From: Sphaerimonospora thailandensis
Lineage (GTDB): Bacteria; Actinomycetota; Actinomycetes; Streptosporangiales; Streptosporangiaceae
Assembly (NCBI RefSeq): GCF_016863115.1
Contig: NZ_BOOG01000022.1
Coordinates: 55,723 to 119,722 of the forward strand
Length of the DNA: 64,000 bases
Reading direction: 5' to 3'
Position 1 is the first letter of the stretch; every line of letters begins with the position of its first letter. The notes under the pieces were generated by a model. That model saw nothing but the letters and a program-made list of their open reading frames with translations. It did not search any database and had not been told where the DNA came from. Positions 53,951-61,401 of the stretch are shown here, one piece after another. Both the position numbers and the translations under genes were made by a program.

Positions 53951-54718
53951 ATGAACGAGCGACTTCACCACGTACTCGCCCAGCGTGGCGTCTCCCTCGA
54001 ATCGCTCGCCGAAGCCTGCGCGGTAGACCCAAAAACCGTCAGCCGCTGGCTTGGCGGACGTGTTCCTCATCCCCGGCACCGTTTCCGCGCCGCTCAGCAC
54101 CTGCGTGTCGAGGAGACCTTCCTCTGGCCCACCCCGCAGCCCCAGCCAGGGCAGCGCGGGGTAGGCACCGAAATCATCGGCACCTACCAGAACCGGGCCA
54201 GTGTCCCCCGAGAGATGTGGCTGACCCTCCTGCAGGAAGCCCAGGATCAGATCGACGTGCTCGTCTTCTCTGGAACCTTCTTCGTCCAATCCAATCCACA
54301 GGTGGCCAAGATGCTCGCTGAGCGCGCGGATAATGGGGTGAGAGTGCGGCTGTGCTTCGGCCATCCGGACGGCCAGGCCGTGGCTATCAGGGGCCGCGAA
54401 GAAGGCATCGGTGAAACTCTCGCTGCCAAGATTCGCGCTTCCCTCACCTATTATCGCCCGCTCTTAACCGTGCCCGGCTGCGAGGTGCGCCTCCATGACA
54501 CCACCCTCTACAGCTCGCTGTTCCGCTATGACGAGAACTTACTGATCAATCCGCACGTATGGGGCCAGCCGGCCAGTGCGAACCCCCTGCTTCACCTCAA
54601 GAGGCTGAACGCTACCGGATGGTTCGACAACTACGCTCAGAGTTTCGAAGCCGTCTGGGCCCGCGCATGCCCATGGACGCCGGATCGAGAGGGGACCGCC
54701 ACGCATGGGCAGGATTGA
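53951..54718 (+). CDS. XRE-type HTH protein with PLD-like C-terminal domain, copy 1
   Basis: 255 aa. The N-terminal HTH is LAEACAVDPKTVSRWLGGRV (about residues 18-37), then PHPRHRFRAAQHL and ETFLWP, shared with two paralogues at 55257 and 58062. The C-terminal 170 residues (DUF5919-like) contain VLVFSGTFFV, GVRVRLCFGHPDG, VRLHDTTLYSSLFRYDENLLINPH; the H-x-T...D pattern resembles a degenerate phospholipase D HxKx4D motif. It overlaps a Nudix gene by 14 nt. TTA codons occur at 54474 and 54539. It is probably a DNA-binding sensor of a small ligand. Confidence 0.7.
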   Translation: MNERLHHVLAQRGVSLESLAEACAVDPKTVSRWLGGRVPHPRHRFRAAQHLRVEETFLWPTPQPQPGQRGVGTEIIGTYQNRASVPREMWLTLLQEAQDQIDVLVFSGTFFVQSNPQVAKMLAERADNGVRVRLCFGHPDGQAVAIRGREEGIGETLAAKIRASLTYYRPLLTVPGCEVRLHDTTLYSSLFRYDENLLINPHVWGQPASANPLLHLKRLNATGWFDNYAQSFEAVWARACPWTPDREGTATHGQD

Positions 54719-55172
54719 GTACTACTACGACCCCGACGCGCCCAAGGCCAACACCCTCATCCCGGCCAGCAACCTGCTCGTCGTCGATGATGCCGGCGCC
54801 ATCCTGCTCCAGCGCCGACGTGACACGGGCCAGTGGGCCCTGCCCGGCGGCGCTCAGGAGATCGGCGAGACCGCTGCAGAGTGCGCGATCCGCGAATGCC
54901 AGGAGGAGACCGGTATCATCGCCGAGATCACCGGCTTCCTCGGGGTTTACACCAATCCCCACCACATCGTCGCCTACACTGACGGCGAGATCCGCCAGCA
55001 GTACGAGAACACCTACATCGGCCGCCCCATCGGGGGTGAACCCGCGGTCAACGACGAGGCCGATGGTGTCCGCTTCGTCCAGCCTGCTGATCTCGACCAG
55101 TACGACATCCATCCCAGCATGCGCCAGCAGATCGGCGACTACGTGACCGGAACCTACCCTTGCCTTGGCTGA
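54705..55172 (+). CDS. Nudix hydrolase, copy 1
   Basis: 155 aa. The Nudix box GX5EX7REUXEEXGU is complete (GAQEIGETAAECAI then RECQEETGI, about residues 49-71). The N-terminal IEYYYDPDAPKANTLIPASN is shared with the Nudix protein at 56000. It would cleave a nucleoside diphosphate linked to another moiety; the substrate is unknown. It starts 14 nt inside the HTH/PLD-like gene, so the two are made together. Confidence 0.88.
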   Translation: MGRIEYYYDPDAPKANTLIPASNLLVVDDAGAILLQRRRDTGQWALPGGAQEIGETAAECAIRECQEETGIIAEITGFLGVYTNPHHIVAYTDGEIRQQYENTYIGRPIGGEPAVNDEADGVRFVQPADLDQYDIHPSMRQQIGDYVTGTYPCLG

Positions 55173-55256
55173 GTGGTGCGGGTCTGGTCCAGCCACCTCA
55201 CCCGGCCCGAACTCACCCTCGCGGCCTGATCAAATTAGCCACCAGGGTCAGGTGAG

Positions 55257-55997
55257 ATGCCAAACGATCGGTTACGTGCGGCGCTGCTGGAACGCGGGGT
55301 GAGCATCGCGGACCTGGCGGAGGCCGTCGAGGTGGACCCCAAGACCGTCGAACGGTGGATCACCAAGGGCCGCGCCCCCTACCGCAGGCACCGCTACGCC
55401 GTGGCTGTCCACCTGGGCATGGACGAGGGTTACCTGTGGCCGGAGGCCTTAACGCGGGAACAGGTCGCCTCAGCATCCGAGAGTGAGATCGTCACCGTCT
55501 ACCCGCACCGCTGGGCCGTCCCCCGGGACGCCTGGGGACGACTGTTCGCCGCCGCCACCGAAGAGATCGGCATCCTCGTCTACAGCGGGCTGTTCCTCGC
55601 CGACGACGCGGGGATCGTGCGCATGCTCGGCGAGAAGGCCGCCACCGGGGCACGGGTGCGGATCCTGCTGGGCGATCCGGAGTGCCCCGAGGTCGCCCAG
55701 CGCGGCGCGGACGAGGGCATCGACGACGGCATGGCCGCCAAGATCCGCAACGTCCTCGTGCTGTACAAGCCGATCCGGGGACTGGACAACGTCGAGTTCC
55801 GCCTTCACCGCACGGTCCTGTACAACTCGATCTACCGCGGGGACGATCAGCTTCTCGTCAACACCCACGTGTACGGCATGCCCGCCGGCAACGCCCCCGT
55901 CCTGCACCTACGCAAGGTCCTCGGCGGCGACATGGTCACCACCTACGTCGACAGCTTCGAACGGGTATGGGAGCAGGCCCAGCCGTTAGAGTCGTAA
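55257..55997 (+). CDS. XRE-type HTH protein with PLD-like C-terminal domain, copy 2
   Basis: 246 aa. HTH IADLAEAVEVDPKTVERWITKG at about residues 14-35, then RAPYRRHRYAVAVHL and EGYLWPEA. The C-terminal domain has GILVYSGLFLADD, GARVRILLGDPECPE, ADEGIDDGMAAKIRN and FRLHRTVLYNSIYRGDDQLLVNTH. The conserved H-R-T-x-L-Y-x-S-x-Y-R-x-D core matches copies 1 and 3. A Nudix gene starts 2 bp after the stop. TTA codons are at 55449 and 55985. Confidence 0.72.
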   Translation: MPNDRLRAALLERGVSIADLAEAVEVDPKTVERWITKGRAPYRRHRYAVAVHLGMDEGYLWPEALTREQVASASESEIVTVYPHRWAVPRDAWGRLFAAATEEIGILVYSGLFLADDAGIVRMLGEKAATGARVRILLGDPECPEVAQRGADEGIDDGMAAKIRNVLVLYKPIRGLDNVEFRLHRTVLYNSIYRGDDQLLVNTHVYGMPAGNAPVLHLRKVLGGDMVTTYVDSFERVWEQAQPLES

Positions 55998-55999
55998 CC

Positions 56000-56476
56000 A
56001 TGGCCCGCCGGATCGACTTCTACGACGACCCCGACGCCCCCAAGCCCAACAGCCTCGTGCCGTCCGTCAATGTCGTGGTCACCAACGACGCCGGAGACCT
56101 GCTGGTGATCCGCCGGTCCGACAACGGCAACTGGGCCGTCCCCGGCGGCGCGATCGACCTCTGCGAGTCGTTGCCGCAGGCCGCCGTACGGGAAACCCTC
56201 GAAGAGACCGGCATCCTCTGCGAGATCAACGGCATCGTCGGCACCTACACCGACCCCAAGCACGTGATCCTCTACGCCTCGAACGGCGAGGCCCGCCAGG
56301 AGTTCTCCATCGTGCTCACGGCCCACGCCGTCGGCGGTGAGCCGACCCCGAGCAGCGAATCCACCGAGGTCCGCTGGGTACCATGTGCTGAGGTCACCGG
56401 CCTGCCGATGGACCGGTCAATGGCTTTGAGAATCGGCCACTACCTCAGCGGAACCGGCCTGCCGTACATCGGATAG
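56000..56476 (+). CDS. Nudix hydrolase, copy 2
   Basis: 158 aa. N-terminus RRIDFYDDPDAPKPNSLVPSVN matches copy 1. The Nudix box is intact (GAIDLCESLPQAAV then RETLEETGI, about residues 50-72). Being paired again with an HTH/PLD-like gene, it confirms a repeated two-gene unit. Its last 60 bp overlap the 3' end of the HD-domain gene on the other strand. Confidence 0.88.
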   Translation: MARRIDFYDDPDAPKPNSLVPSVNVVVTNDAGDLLVIRRSDNGNWAVPGGAIDLCESLPQAAVRETLEETGILCEINGIVGTYTDPKHVILYASNGEARQEFSIVLTAHAVGGEPTPSSESTEVRWVPCAEVTGLPMDRSMALRIGHYLSGTGLPYIG

Positions 56477-57028
56477 CGCTGCCTCGATGCTGCGGACGGC
56501 AGCCAGGATGCACGGCGTCGAGAGCGTGATCGAGCGGCTGACCAGGTGATCGGGGCCGTAGCGGGAATGGATCTCGGCCAGGCGGTCGCGCACGTCCAGG
56601 TGCCGCCCGTCCGGGCCGATGGTCATGTCGCAGTAGGTCAGCGCGTCGGCCAGCTCCCGCCGCTCCGGGGCGAACTCCTTGGTCAAGGCGTCGTACAGGT
56701 CGCGTTCGGTCGCCTCGTTGACCGCACACGAGTGATGCGCCACCAACCGGCACAGCCTCTCATCCGCCCCGGCGATATCGCGCAGGTAGCGGGCGCCGTC
56801 GAGGGGGTGAAACCCGGTGTCGACCAGTTCGGGCGAGTATCCGATGTCGTGGAGGTACGCCGCGGCGGTCACCGTGTCGGCGTCGTCACCGAGGACCGGG
56901 GCCAGCGACGCCGCCCGCGCCGCCACTCCTCGTGTGTGCGCCCACCGCCGCGACAGCGGTTCGGCAAGAAGTCGTTCGGCCAGGTCGCGCGCCCACTCAG
57001 CTTGTCCCACGGGATAGACGATAGGCAC
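56417..57028 (-). CDS. HD-domain phosphohydrolase
   Basis: 203 aa, GTG start. The H...HD...D metal set is readable: WAHTRGVAARAASL, then AAAYLHDIGYSPEL (HD at about residue 61), VAHHSCAVNE and the C-terminal Asp in ALTYCDMTIGPDG. HD proteins remove phosphates from nucleotides or cyclic nucleotides. The gene lies between a Nudix pair and a tandem-GntR regulator and is preceded by an ACGTC-N5-ACGTC site. GTG at 57010 is an alternative start. Confidence 0.85.
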   Translation of the reverse strand: MPIVYPVGQAEWARDLAERLLAEPLSRRWAHTRGVAARAASLAPVLGDDADTVTAAAYLHDIGYSPELVDTGFHPLDGARYLRDIAGADERLCRLVAHHSCAVNEATERDLYDALTKEFAPERRELADALTYCDMTIGPDGRHLDVRDRLAEIHSRYGPDHLVSRSITLSTPCILAAVRSIEAALSDVRQAGSAEVVADSQSH

Positions 57029-57055
57029 CCCAGGCCCAGCCAGACCTAGGGTGCC
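57024..57055. terminator. Hairpin upstream of the HD gene
   Basis: GGCACCC (57024-57030) pairs with GGGTGCC (57049-57055), with a further CAGG/CCTA match inside. It sits between the GntR stop and the HD start and could separate the two transcripts. It overlaps the HD-gene GTG, so it could also block its translation. Confidence 0.4.
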
Positions 57056-57060
57056 AACTC

Positions 57061-57080
57061 GGACGTCCCAGGACGTCTCA
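57061..57080. promoter_or_regulatory. ACGTC-N5-ACGTC site upstream of the HD gene
   Basis: On the minus strand ACGTC CTGGG ACGTC, again next to GAG. It overlaps the stop codon of the GntR gene and precedes the HD gene by 33 bp. Confidence 0.55.
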
Positions 57081-57539
57081 ACCTTGTGGGTGGACGAACC
57101 GGCCCTTGCCGTGCCGGGACACGATCAGCTTCTCCCGCTCCAGCATCGTGAACGCCTGCCGTGCCGTGGTGCGCGACACGTCATACAACCAGCACAGCTC
57201 CGCCTCACTCGGCAACGCGTCGCCCGGGGCCAGCTCGCCCCGCTCGATCCGCCCCCGAAGCTCCCGCGCGATCACCTGATAGCGGTAGGCCGAATCCACG
57301 ACATACCCATCGGCTCGCACGATTCGCCCCTTGGCCGGGACCGTCACGATCAGACCCTCGACCTCCAGGGCGAGCAGCGCCCGGCGCACGGTGTTGCGGG
57401 CAACCCGAAACTCCGCCGACAGCACCGCCTCCGACGGCAGCGCCACCCCCGCCGGATACGCGCCCGCGGCGATGCGCTCGCGCAACCGCTCGGCGATCTG
57501 CCCATGCACTCGCCACCCGGTCAGCCATCGCTTGGGCAT
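57078..57539 (-). CDS. Regulator made of two tandem GntR winged helices, no effector domain
   Basis: 153 aa from ATG 57539 (1 nt after the upstream stop); ATG 57557 would add six residues. Repeat 1 (about residues 7-68) has HGQIAERLRERIAAGAYPAG, LPSEAVLSAEFRVARNTVRRAL and GLIVTVPAKGRIV. Repeat 2 (about 80-150) has YQVIARELRGRIERGELAPG, LPSEAELCWLYDVSRTTARQAF and LIVSRHGKGRFV. A normal GntR protein has one such domain plus a ligand domain. Two DNA-binding units in one chain would suit the direct-repeat ACGTC sites found around it. Confidence 0.8.
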   Translation of the reverse strand: MPKRWLTGWRVHGQIAERLRERIAAGAYPAGVALPSEAVLSAEFRVARNTVRRALLALEVEGLIVTVPAKGRIVRADGYVVDSAYRYQVIARELRGRIERGELAPGDALPSEAELCWLYDVSRTTARQAFTMLEREKLIVSRHGKGRFVHPQG

Positions 57540-57540
57540 A

Positions 57541-57894
57541 TCAGGACCGGCCCGCATCGAGGATCTTGTTCAGGTTGATGCCGAGGTCTCCCTGTTCCCC
57601 CTCGCGCCAGCCCTCCCGCGTCGCCTCCTCGATCCGCGCAGCCGCCGGCAGCAGCTGCATGCACGAGACGCGCTCGTCCTGCTCCTGGCCCCAGTAGAAC
57701 CACAGGAACGCCAGGTGAACGTAGACGCGGCGCGACCGCAAGCACCGGTCGAGGACCTCCAGCGCGGGCCGTCCCTTCTGATCCACGATCAACACCGTGG
57801 TAAGACCACGCTCCTCCAGCTCATCCCGCAGTTCGGTCAGCAACTTCTGCTGGTACTCCTGCTGCTTCTCGCGGATCGTCCGCATCGGCTCCAT
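57541..57894 (-). CDS. Conserved-looking 117-aa protein of unknown function
   Basis: The ATG at 57894 has GGGAG 8 nt upstream. The protein begins with a charged helix (MRTIREKQQEYQQKLLTELRDELEERG), continues with LTTVLIVDQKGRPALEVLD, and has a Trp-rich centre (HLAFLWFYWGQEQDERVSC). No domain is recognised. Its stop is 1 nt before the GntR start, so the two are co-translated, as is typical for a regulator and a partner. Confidence 0.65.
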   Translation of the reverse strand: MEPMRTIREKQQEYQQKLLTELRDELEERGLTTVLIVDQKGRPALEVLDRCLRSRRVYVHLAFLWFYWGQEQDERVSCMQLLPAAARIEEATREGWREGEQGDLGINLNKILDAGRS

Positions 57895-57990
57895 GCCCGC
57901 AGCTCCCTTCGGCTCGTACGGCGCGCCCGGTGTCGCGTCGATTGCCGTACGAGCGTCCGTCGAGGCAGGGGAACCTCTGCACCGCAACTA

Positions 57991-58010
57991 AGGGACGTCT
58001 AGGGACGTCT
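57991..58010. promoter_or_regulatory. Perfect 10-bp tandem repeat, third ACGTC-N5-ACGTC site
   Basis: AGGGACGTCT occurs twice in tandem, in the 167-bp gap between the divergent 117-aa-protein/GntR pair and the third HTH/PLD-like gene. The minus strand reads ACGTC CCTAG ACGTC. This is the best operator candidate for the tandem GntR protein. Confidence 0.65.
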
Positions 58011-58061
58011 CGTGTTAACGTCGCAGGCAGAGCCAACCCCGTCTCAGGAGGTGCGCCCGAA

Positions 58062-58796
58062 GTGAGCGACAACCTGCGTCACGCCCTCGCCCGCGCCCGA
58101 CTCCAAACCGTCGACGTCGCCGCCGCCCTGGCCGTCGATCCCAAGACCGTCGACCGCTGGCTAAAGGGCCGCATCCCCTACCCCCGCCACCGCTGGGCCA
58201 TCGCCGATCTCCTCCAGCTCGACGAGGCCGAACTCTGGCCCGACATCGTCAAACCCCGCCGCGCCATCATCAACGAGGTCCAAGCCGTCTACGCCCACCG
58301 CTGGACCGTCCCCCAGGCCGTCTGGCGACGCCACTTCCAAGCCGCCACCCGGCAGATCGACATCCTCACCTACAGCAGCCTGTTCCTCGCCGAAGACACC
58401 GGCATGATCCGCCTACTCGCCAGCCGAGCCCACGAAGGCGTCCGCGTGCGCATCCTCCTCGGCGACCCCGACAGCCCCCAGATAGCCGCCCGAGGAACCG
58501 AAGAAGGCATCGGCCCCGACGTCATGGCCGCCAGAACCAGAAACGCGCTCGCCCTCTATCGCCAGCTCCACGAGATGGATGGCGTACAGATCCGCCTCCA
58601 CCGCACCGTGCTCTACAACTCCATCTACCGCGCAGACGATGACCTTCTCGTCAACACCCACGCCTACGGCACCCCAGCAGCCCAGGCCCCCGTCATCCAC
58701 ATGCGGGCAACCGCGAACGAGGGCACAGCAGCCGTCTACCTCGCCAGCCTCGAAGCCGTCTGGACAACCGCGGAACCCATCAGCAGCACATCCTGA
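58062..58796 (+). CDS. XRE-type HTH protein with PLD-like C-terminal domain, copy 3
   Basis: 244 aa; GTG start with AGGAGG 10 nt upstream. HTH VDVAAALAVDPKTVDRWLKG, then RIPYPRHRWAIADLLQLDEAELWPD. The PLD-like part has DILTYSSLFLAEDTGMI, GVRVRILLGDPDSPQ, TEEGIGPDVMAARTRN and IRLHRTVLYNSIYRADDDLLVNTHAYG. Unlike copies 1 and 2 it has no Nudix partner; instead it faces the tandem GntR/117-aa pair across the tandem ACGTC site. Confidence 0.72.
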   Translation: MSDNLRHALARARLQTVDVAAALAVDPKTVDRWLKGRIPYPRHRWAIADLLQLDEAELWPDIVKPRRAIINEVQAVYAHRWTVPQAVWRRHFQAATRQIDILTYSSLFLAEDTGMIRLLASRAHEGVRVRILLGDPDSPQIAARGTEEGIGPDVMAARTRNALALYRQLHEMDGVQIRLHRTVLYNSIYRADDDLLVNTHAYGTPAAQAPVIHMRATANEGTAAVYLASLEAVWTTAEPISSTS

Positions 58797-59352
58797 CCCG
58801 GCCGCCCCACCCTGATCGGAAGCAACTTTTCTTCTCGCTATTAAAGCGGCCCGCCTGCGGCGGTCCGCGTCGCGCGCCGGTCGGCCAGCCGGCCGGGCAT
58901 GCGGCTCTTCGGCCGGTCCCGGCCGACGCCGCCCACGCGCTCACATCCACCGGACAGTCGTCTCTTGATCGATCGAAGACTCCGGCAGCCTTGATGAGCC
59001 ATCCGAAAGGCTGCCGCCCCGCTTCCGCTCCTCGGGCCTGGCGGCCCTGCGGTGCGGGTCGGGTTGCCACCGGATACCTCAGTTGCTCGCCATGACCCAC
59101 CGGCGGTAGAGGCGCCTGGCGTTATAAGAGCCCTAACGCAATAGCGTGAGGCGCGTCGGTCCGTCGTATTGCTGGCCAACTCGACGAAATTAGTCATACA
59201 GCCACATATCCGGTCAAAGTGTTGCATAGTGCGCTGGGCGCCGGTCAGGATGCGGCGAAGAAGCTTACCCGCCGGACGACGTCTGCCTCCAAACCTGTCG
59301 GAAGCGTGCGTTAGTCACTAAGGTGGGATTTCGATCGCGCAGAGGAGAAGTC
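58797..59352. other. Gene-free region before the HerA operon
   Basis: 556 bp without a supportable gene; base composition drops toward the right. It holds the hairpin cluster at 59112-59154 and AT-richer sequence near 59180-59240. GAGGAG at 59342-59347 is the ribosome-binding site of the next gene. A junction with acquired DNA may lie here, but I see no tRNA or clear attachment repeat. Confidence 0.5.
59112..59154. repeat. Mutually exclusive hairpins upstream of herA
   Basis: GCGTTA (59119-59124) pairs with TAACGC (59134-59139). The same TAACGC region can instead pair with GCGTGAGG (59144-59151) as an 8-bp stem with one mismatch and AATA loop. An outer GCGCCT/AGGCGC pair (59112-59117, 59149-59154) encloses both. 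It could be an attenuator, a terminator or a recombination site. Confidence 0.45.
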
Positions 59353-61401
59353 ATGACCAATCTCATACCCGGTGTCGGCGCAGGCTCGCTGCTGAACTCA
59401 CGGCTGATCGCCGACGATCGGTCGATTCGGATCGGCGCAATCTACCGGATCGACTATAACGAGGCGATTGTGCTCACCCACGACAGTTGGAAGTTCGAGG
59501 CGGGTGGCATACCCCAGTATTCGTTCCTGCTCGCCACGGCCCAAGACATCAACGCCCCGCAAGTTGATGACGATGAAGTCCTGCTGTTGCGCGTTGACGG
59601 GACGTCGCCGTTGTCGATGGAGAGTGACCTGCATGCCGTGCGCGAGGAGTCCCTCCGTGCGGCACTATCAAGCAGTCAGAATCCGTCCCCGTCCGTCGTT
59701 CTCGACATAAAGATGGACGCGGTCACTAAGAATCGAATTTCCTTCACCGGCCTGCGCTGCAAGATTCTCGGCACCTTTTATGAGGATGATGTAGAAGGTC
59801 AGAAGGTGCTCGAGTTCGGATCAGATGTCGACAATTTCTACGCCACGTCTACTTACCGGGTGCTAAAGCCGGTCGGCGAAGGGCTCTCGACGATCGCGTC
59901 ATACCTGAAACCGACGGATCGCCCTGTGGATCCCGTCCGTATCGGCGTTGTTCGGTACTCCGCGACTCGTCGCCGGGCAAAAGCGTCAAAGCAGGCCGCC
60001 TCCGCTGTCGAGGTCAACATCCGGGACTTCATTGGCCACAAGACCGCACTATTAGGCATGACCCGGATGGGCAAGTCTAACACCGCCAAGATCATCATCG
60101 CTCGTACGTTTGTCATATCGGAGCGTCAGCGCGCTGCGGGTGGGCCTCCCGTGGGCCAGCTCATTTTTGATCCGCAGGGCGAGTACGCGAACCCAAACAC
60201 TCAGGACGGTACCGAGATCGCCGCTATCGGCGCGAAGCACGTCCGCATCTTCAAGTTCGGAGCGGACGGATCCCAGCCGCACGTCAAGCCTCTCTCAATC
60301 AATTTCTTCTCGGAGAACCAGATCGACGCGGTCCAGAGCCTTATCTCCGACCAGCTCAGCACTGACGACGCGGGCTATGTGAAGGATTTCGCTGGTACGT
60401 CCTATGCTGATGTTCCTGGCGACCAGTCCGCGACCACGCACGCCCAGCGCGCAAGGCTTGCCCTCTACGGAGCGCTCATGCGCGCAGGATTCGATGTGCC
60501 ATCCCGATTCCGAGTTCGTATCAACATTAAAGGCACGTTCCAGCAGACCATTGCGAGGGAACTCGGACGTAACCCTTTCACTCAGGCGGGGACGACGAGC
60601 AACATCGTGACCGTGGCTGCGACCGACGTGGAAGACGTGGTGCAAAAAATCGTCGAGCTTCGCGAGGCGGGCGACGCCAACGCTGCGGACTTCACGAAGA
60701 ACGTCCGATGGATGAGCGTCGAGCCGATCTTTACTACAAAAAGCCAGAACCGCAACGTTCGCGGGTGGAAAAACCTTAACCCGCTGCGTCCTTTCCACAG
60801 CCCTCTGACGATGAACGACCCAGCCATCGAGATCTACGACGAACTCATTCAGGGACGCATCGTCATTGTCGACCTTCATGTTGGAGCAAGTGCGATCACC
60901 AAAGCCCTCAGCGAATCGATCACTGCGCGCCTACTTGAGCGCCAGACGTCCGTATTCACATCTGGACAGGAGCCTCCGGCCATCCAGGTGATGCTCGAAG
61001 AGGCCCACAATCTGTTCTCCTCCGACCGTTACAAGGACGACAGGGACATCTGGGTCAAACTTGCCAAGGAGGCGAGCAAGCTGAACCTCGGCATGACGTA
61101 CGCGACTCAGGAGGTTTCGGGTGTCGCACACCAAGTTAAGGCCAACACTGCCAACTGGGTGGTCGCTCACCTAAACAACACGAAGGAGATTCGCGAGCTC
61201 GCCCAGTTCTATGACTTCGGCTCGTTCTCCGATGCCATCATCGCCTCCGAAGACCGCGGCTACGTGCGACTCAAGACCCTTTCGTCGCCATACATTGTTC
61301 CGGTGCATATCGACCGCTACGACTTGGAACTCGTCAACGAGGCTCGCGCAGCTGCGGGTGACCCTCCGTTGATTCCGAACGGCAACAGGGCGGCTGTCTG
61401 A
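59353..61401 (+). CDS. herA: HerA-type hexameric ATPase/translocase
   Basis: 682 aa, GAGGAG 5 nt before the ATG. The N-terminal part (about 1-200) is beta-rich, like the HAS-barrel of HerA. Walker A LLGMTRMGKSNTAKII is at about residues 233-248, Walker B LIFDPQGEY at about 271, a second acidic strand IQVMLEEAHNLF at about 544, and the C-terminal WVVAHLNNTKEIRELAQFYDFGSF is the usual HerA/FtsK-like arginine-finger region. In archaea HerA drives NurA to resect DNA ends; a NurA-like gene follows directly (TGATG). GC is lower than in the left part of the window. A TTA codon lies in the P-loop strand. Confidence 0.85.
   Translation: MTNLIPGVGAGSLLNSRLIADDRSIRIGAIYRIDYNEAIVLTHDSWKFEAGGIPQYSFLLATAQDINAPQVDDDEVLLLRVDGTSPLSMESDLHAVREESLRAALSSSQNPSPSVVLDIKMDAVTKNRISFTGLRCKILGTFYEDDVEGQKVLEFGSDVDNFYATSTYRVLKPVGEGLSTIASYLKPTDRPVDPVRIGVVRYSATRRRAKASKQAASAVEVNIRDFIGHKTALLGMTRMGKSNTAKIIIARTFVISERQRAAGGPPVGQLIFDPQGEYANPNTQDGTEIAAIGAKHVRIFKFGADGSQPHVKPLSINFFSENQIDAVQSLISDQLSTDDAGYVKDFAGTSYADVPGDQSATTHAQRARLALYGALMRAGFDVPSRFRVRINIKGTFQQTIARELGRNPFTQAGTTSNIVTVAATDVEDVVQKIVELREAGDANAADFTKNVRWMSVEPIFTTKSQNRNVRGWKNLNPLRPFHSPLTMNDPAIEIYDELIQGRIVIVDLHVGASAITKALSESITARLLERQTSVFTSGQEPPAIQVMLEEAHNLFSSDRYKDDRDIWVKLAKEASKLNLGMTYATQEVSGVAHQVKANTANWVVAHLNNTKEIRELAQFYDFGSFSDAIIASEDRGYVRLKTLSSPYIVPVHIDRYDLELVNEARAAAGDPPLIPNGNRAAV

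Noticed and set aside
58841..59227. 128-codon minus-strand frame in the gap before herA
   Set aside because: No ribosome-binding site, no domain and uneven codon use; the Cys/Arg/Gly-rich product looks non-coding.
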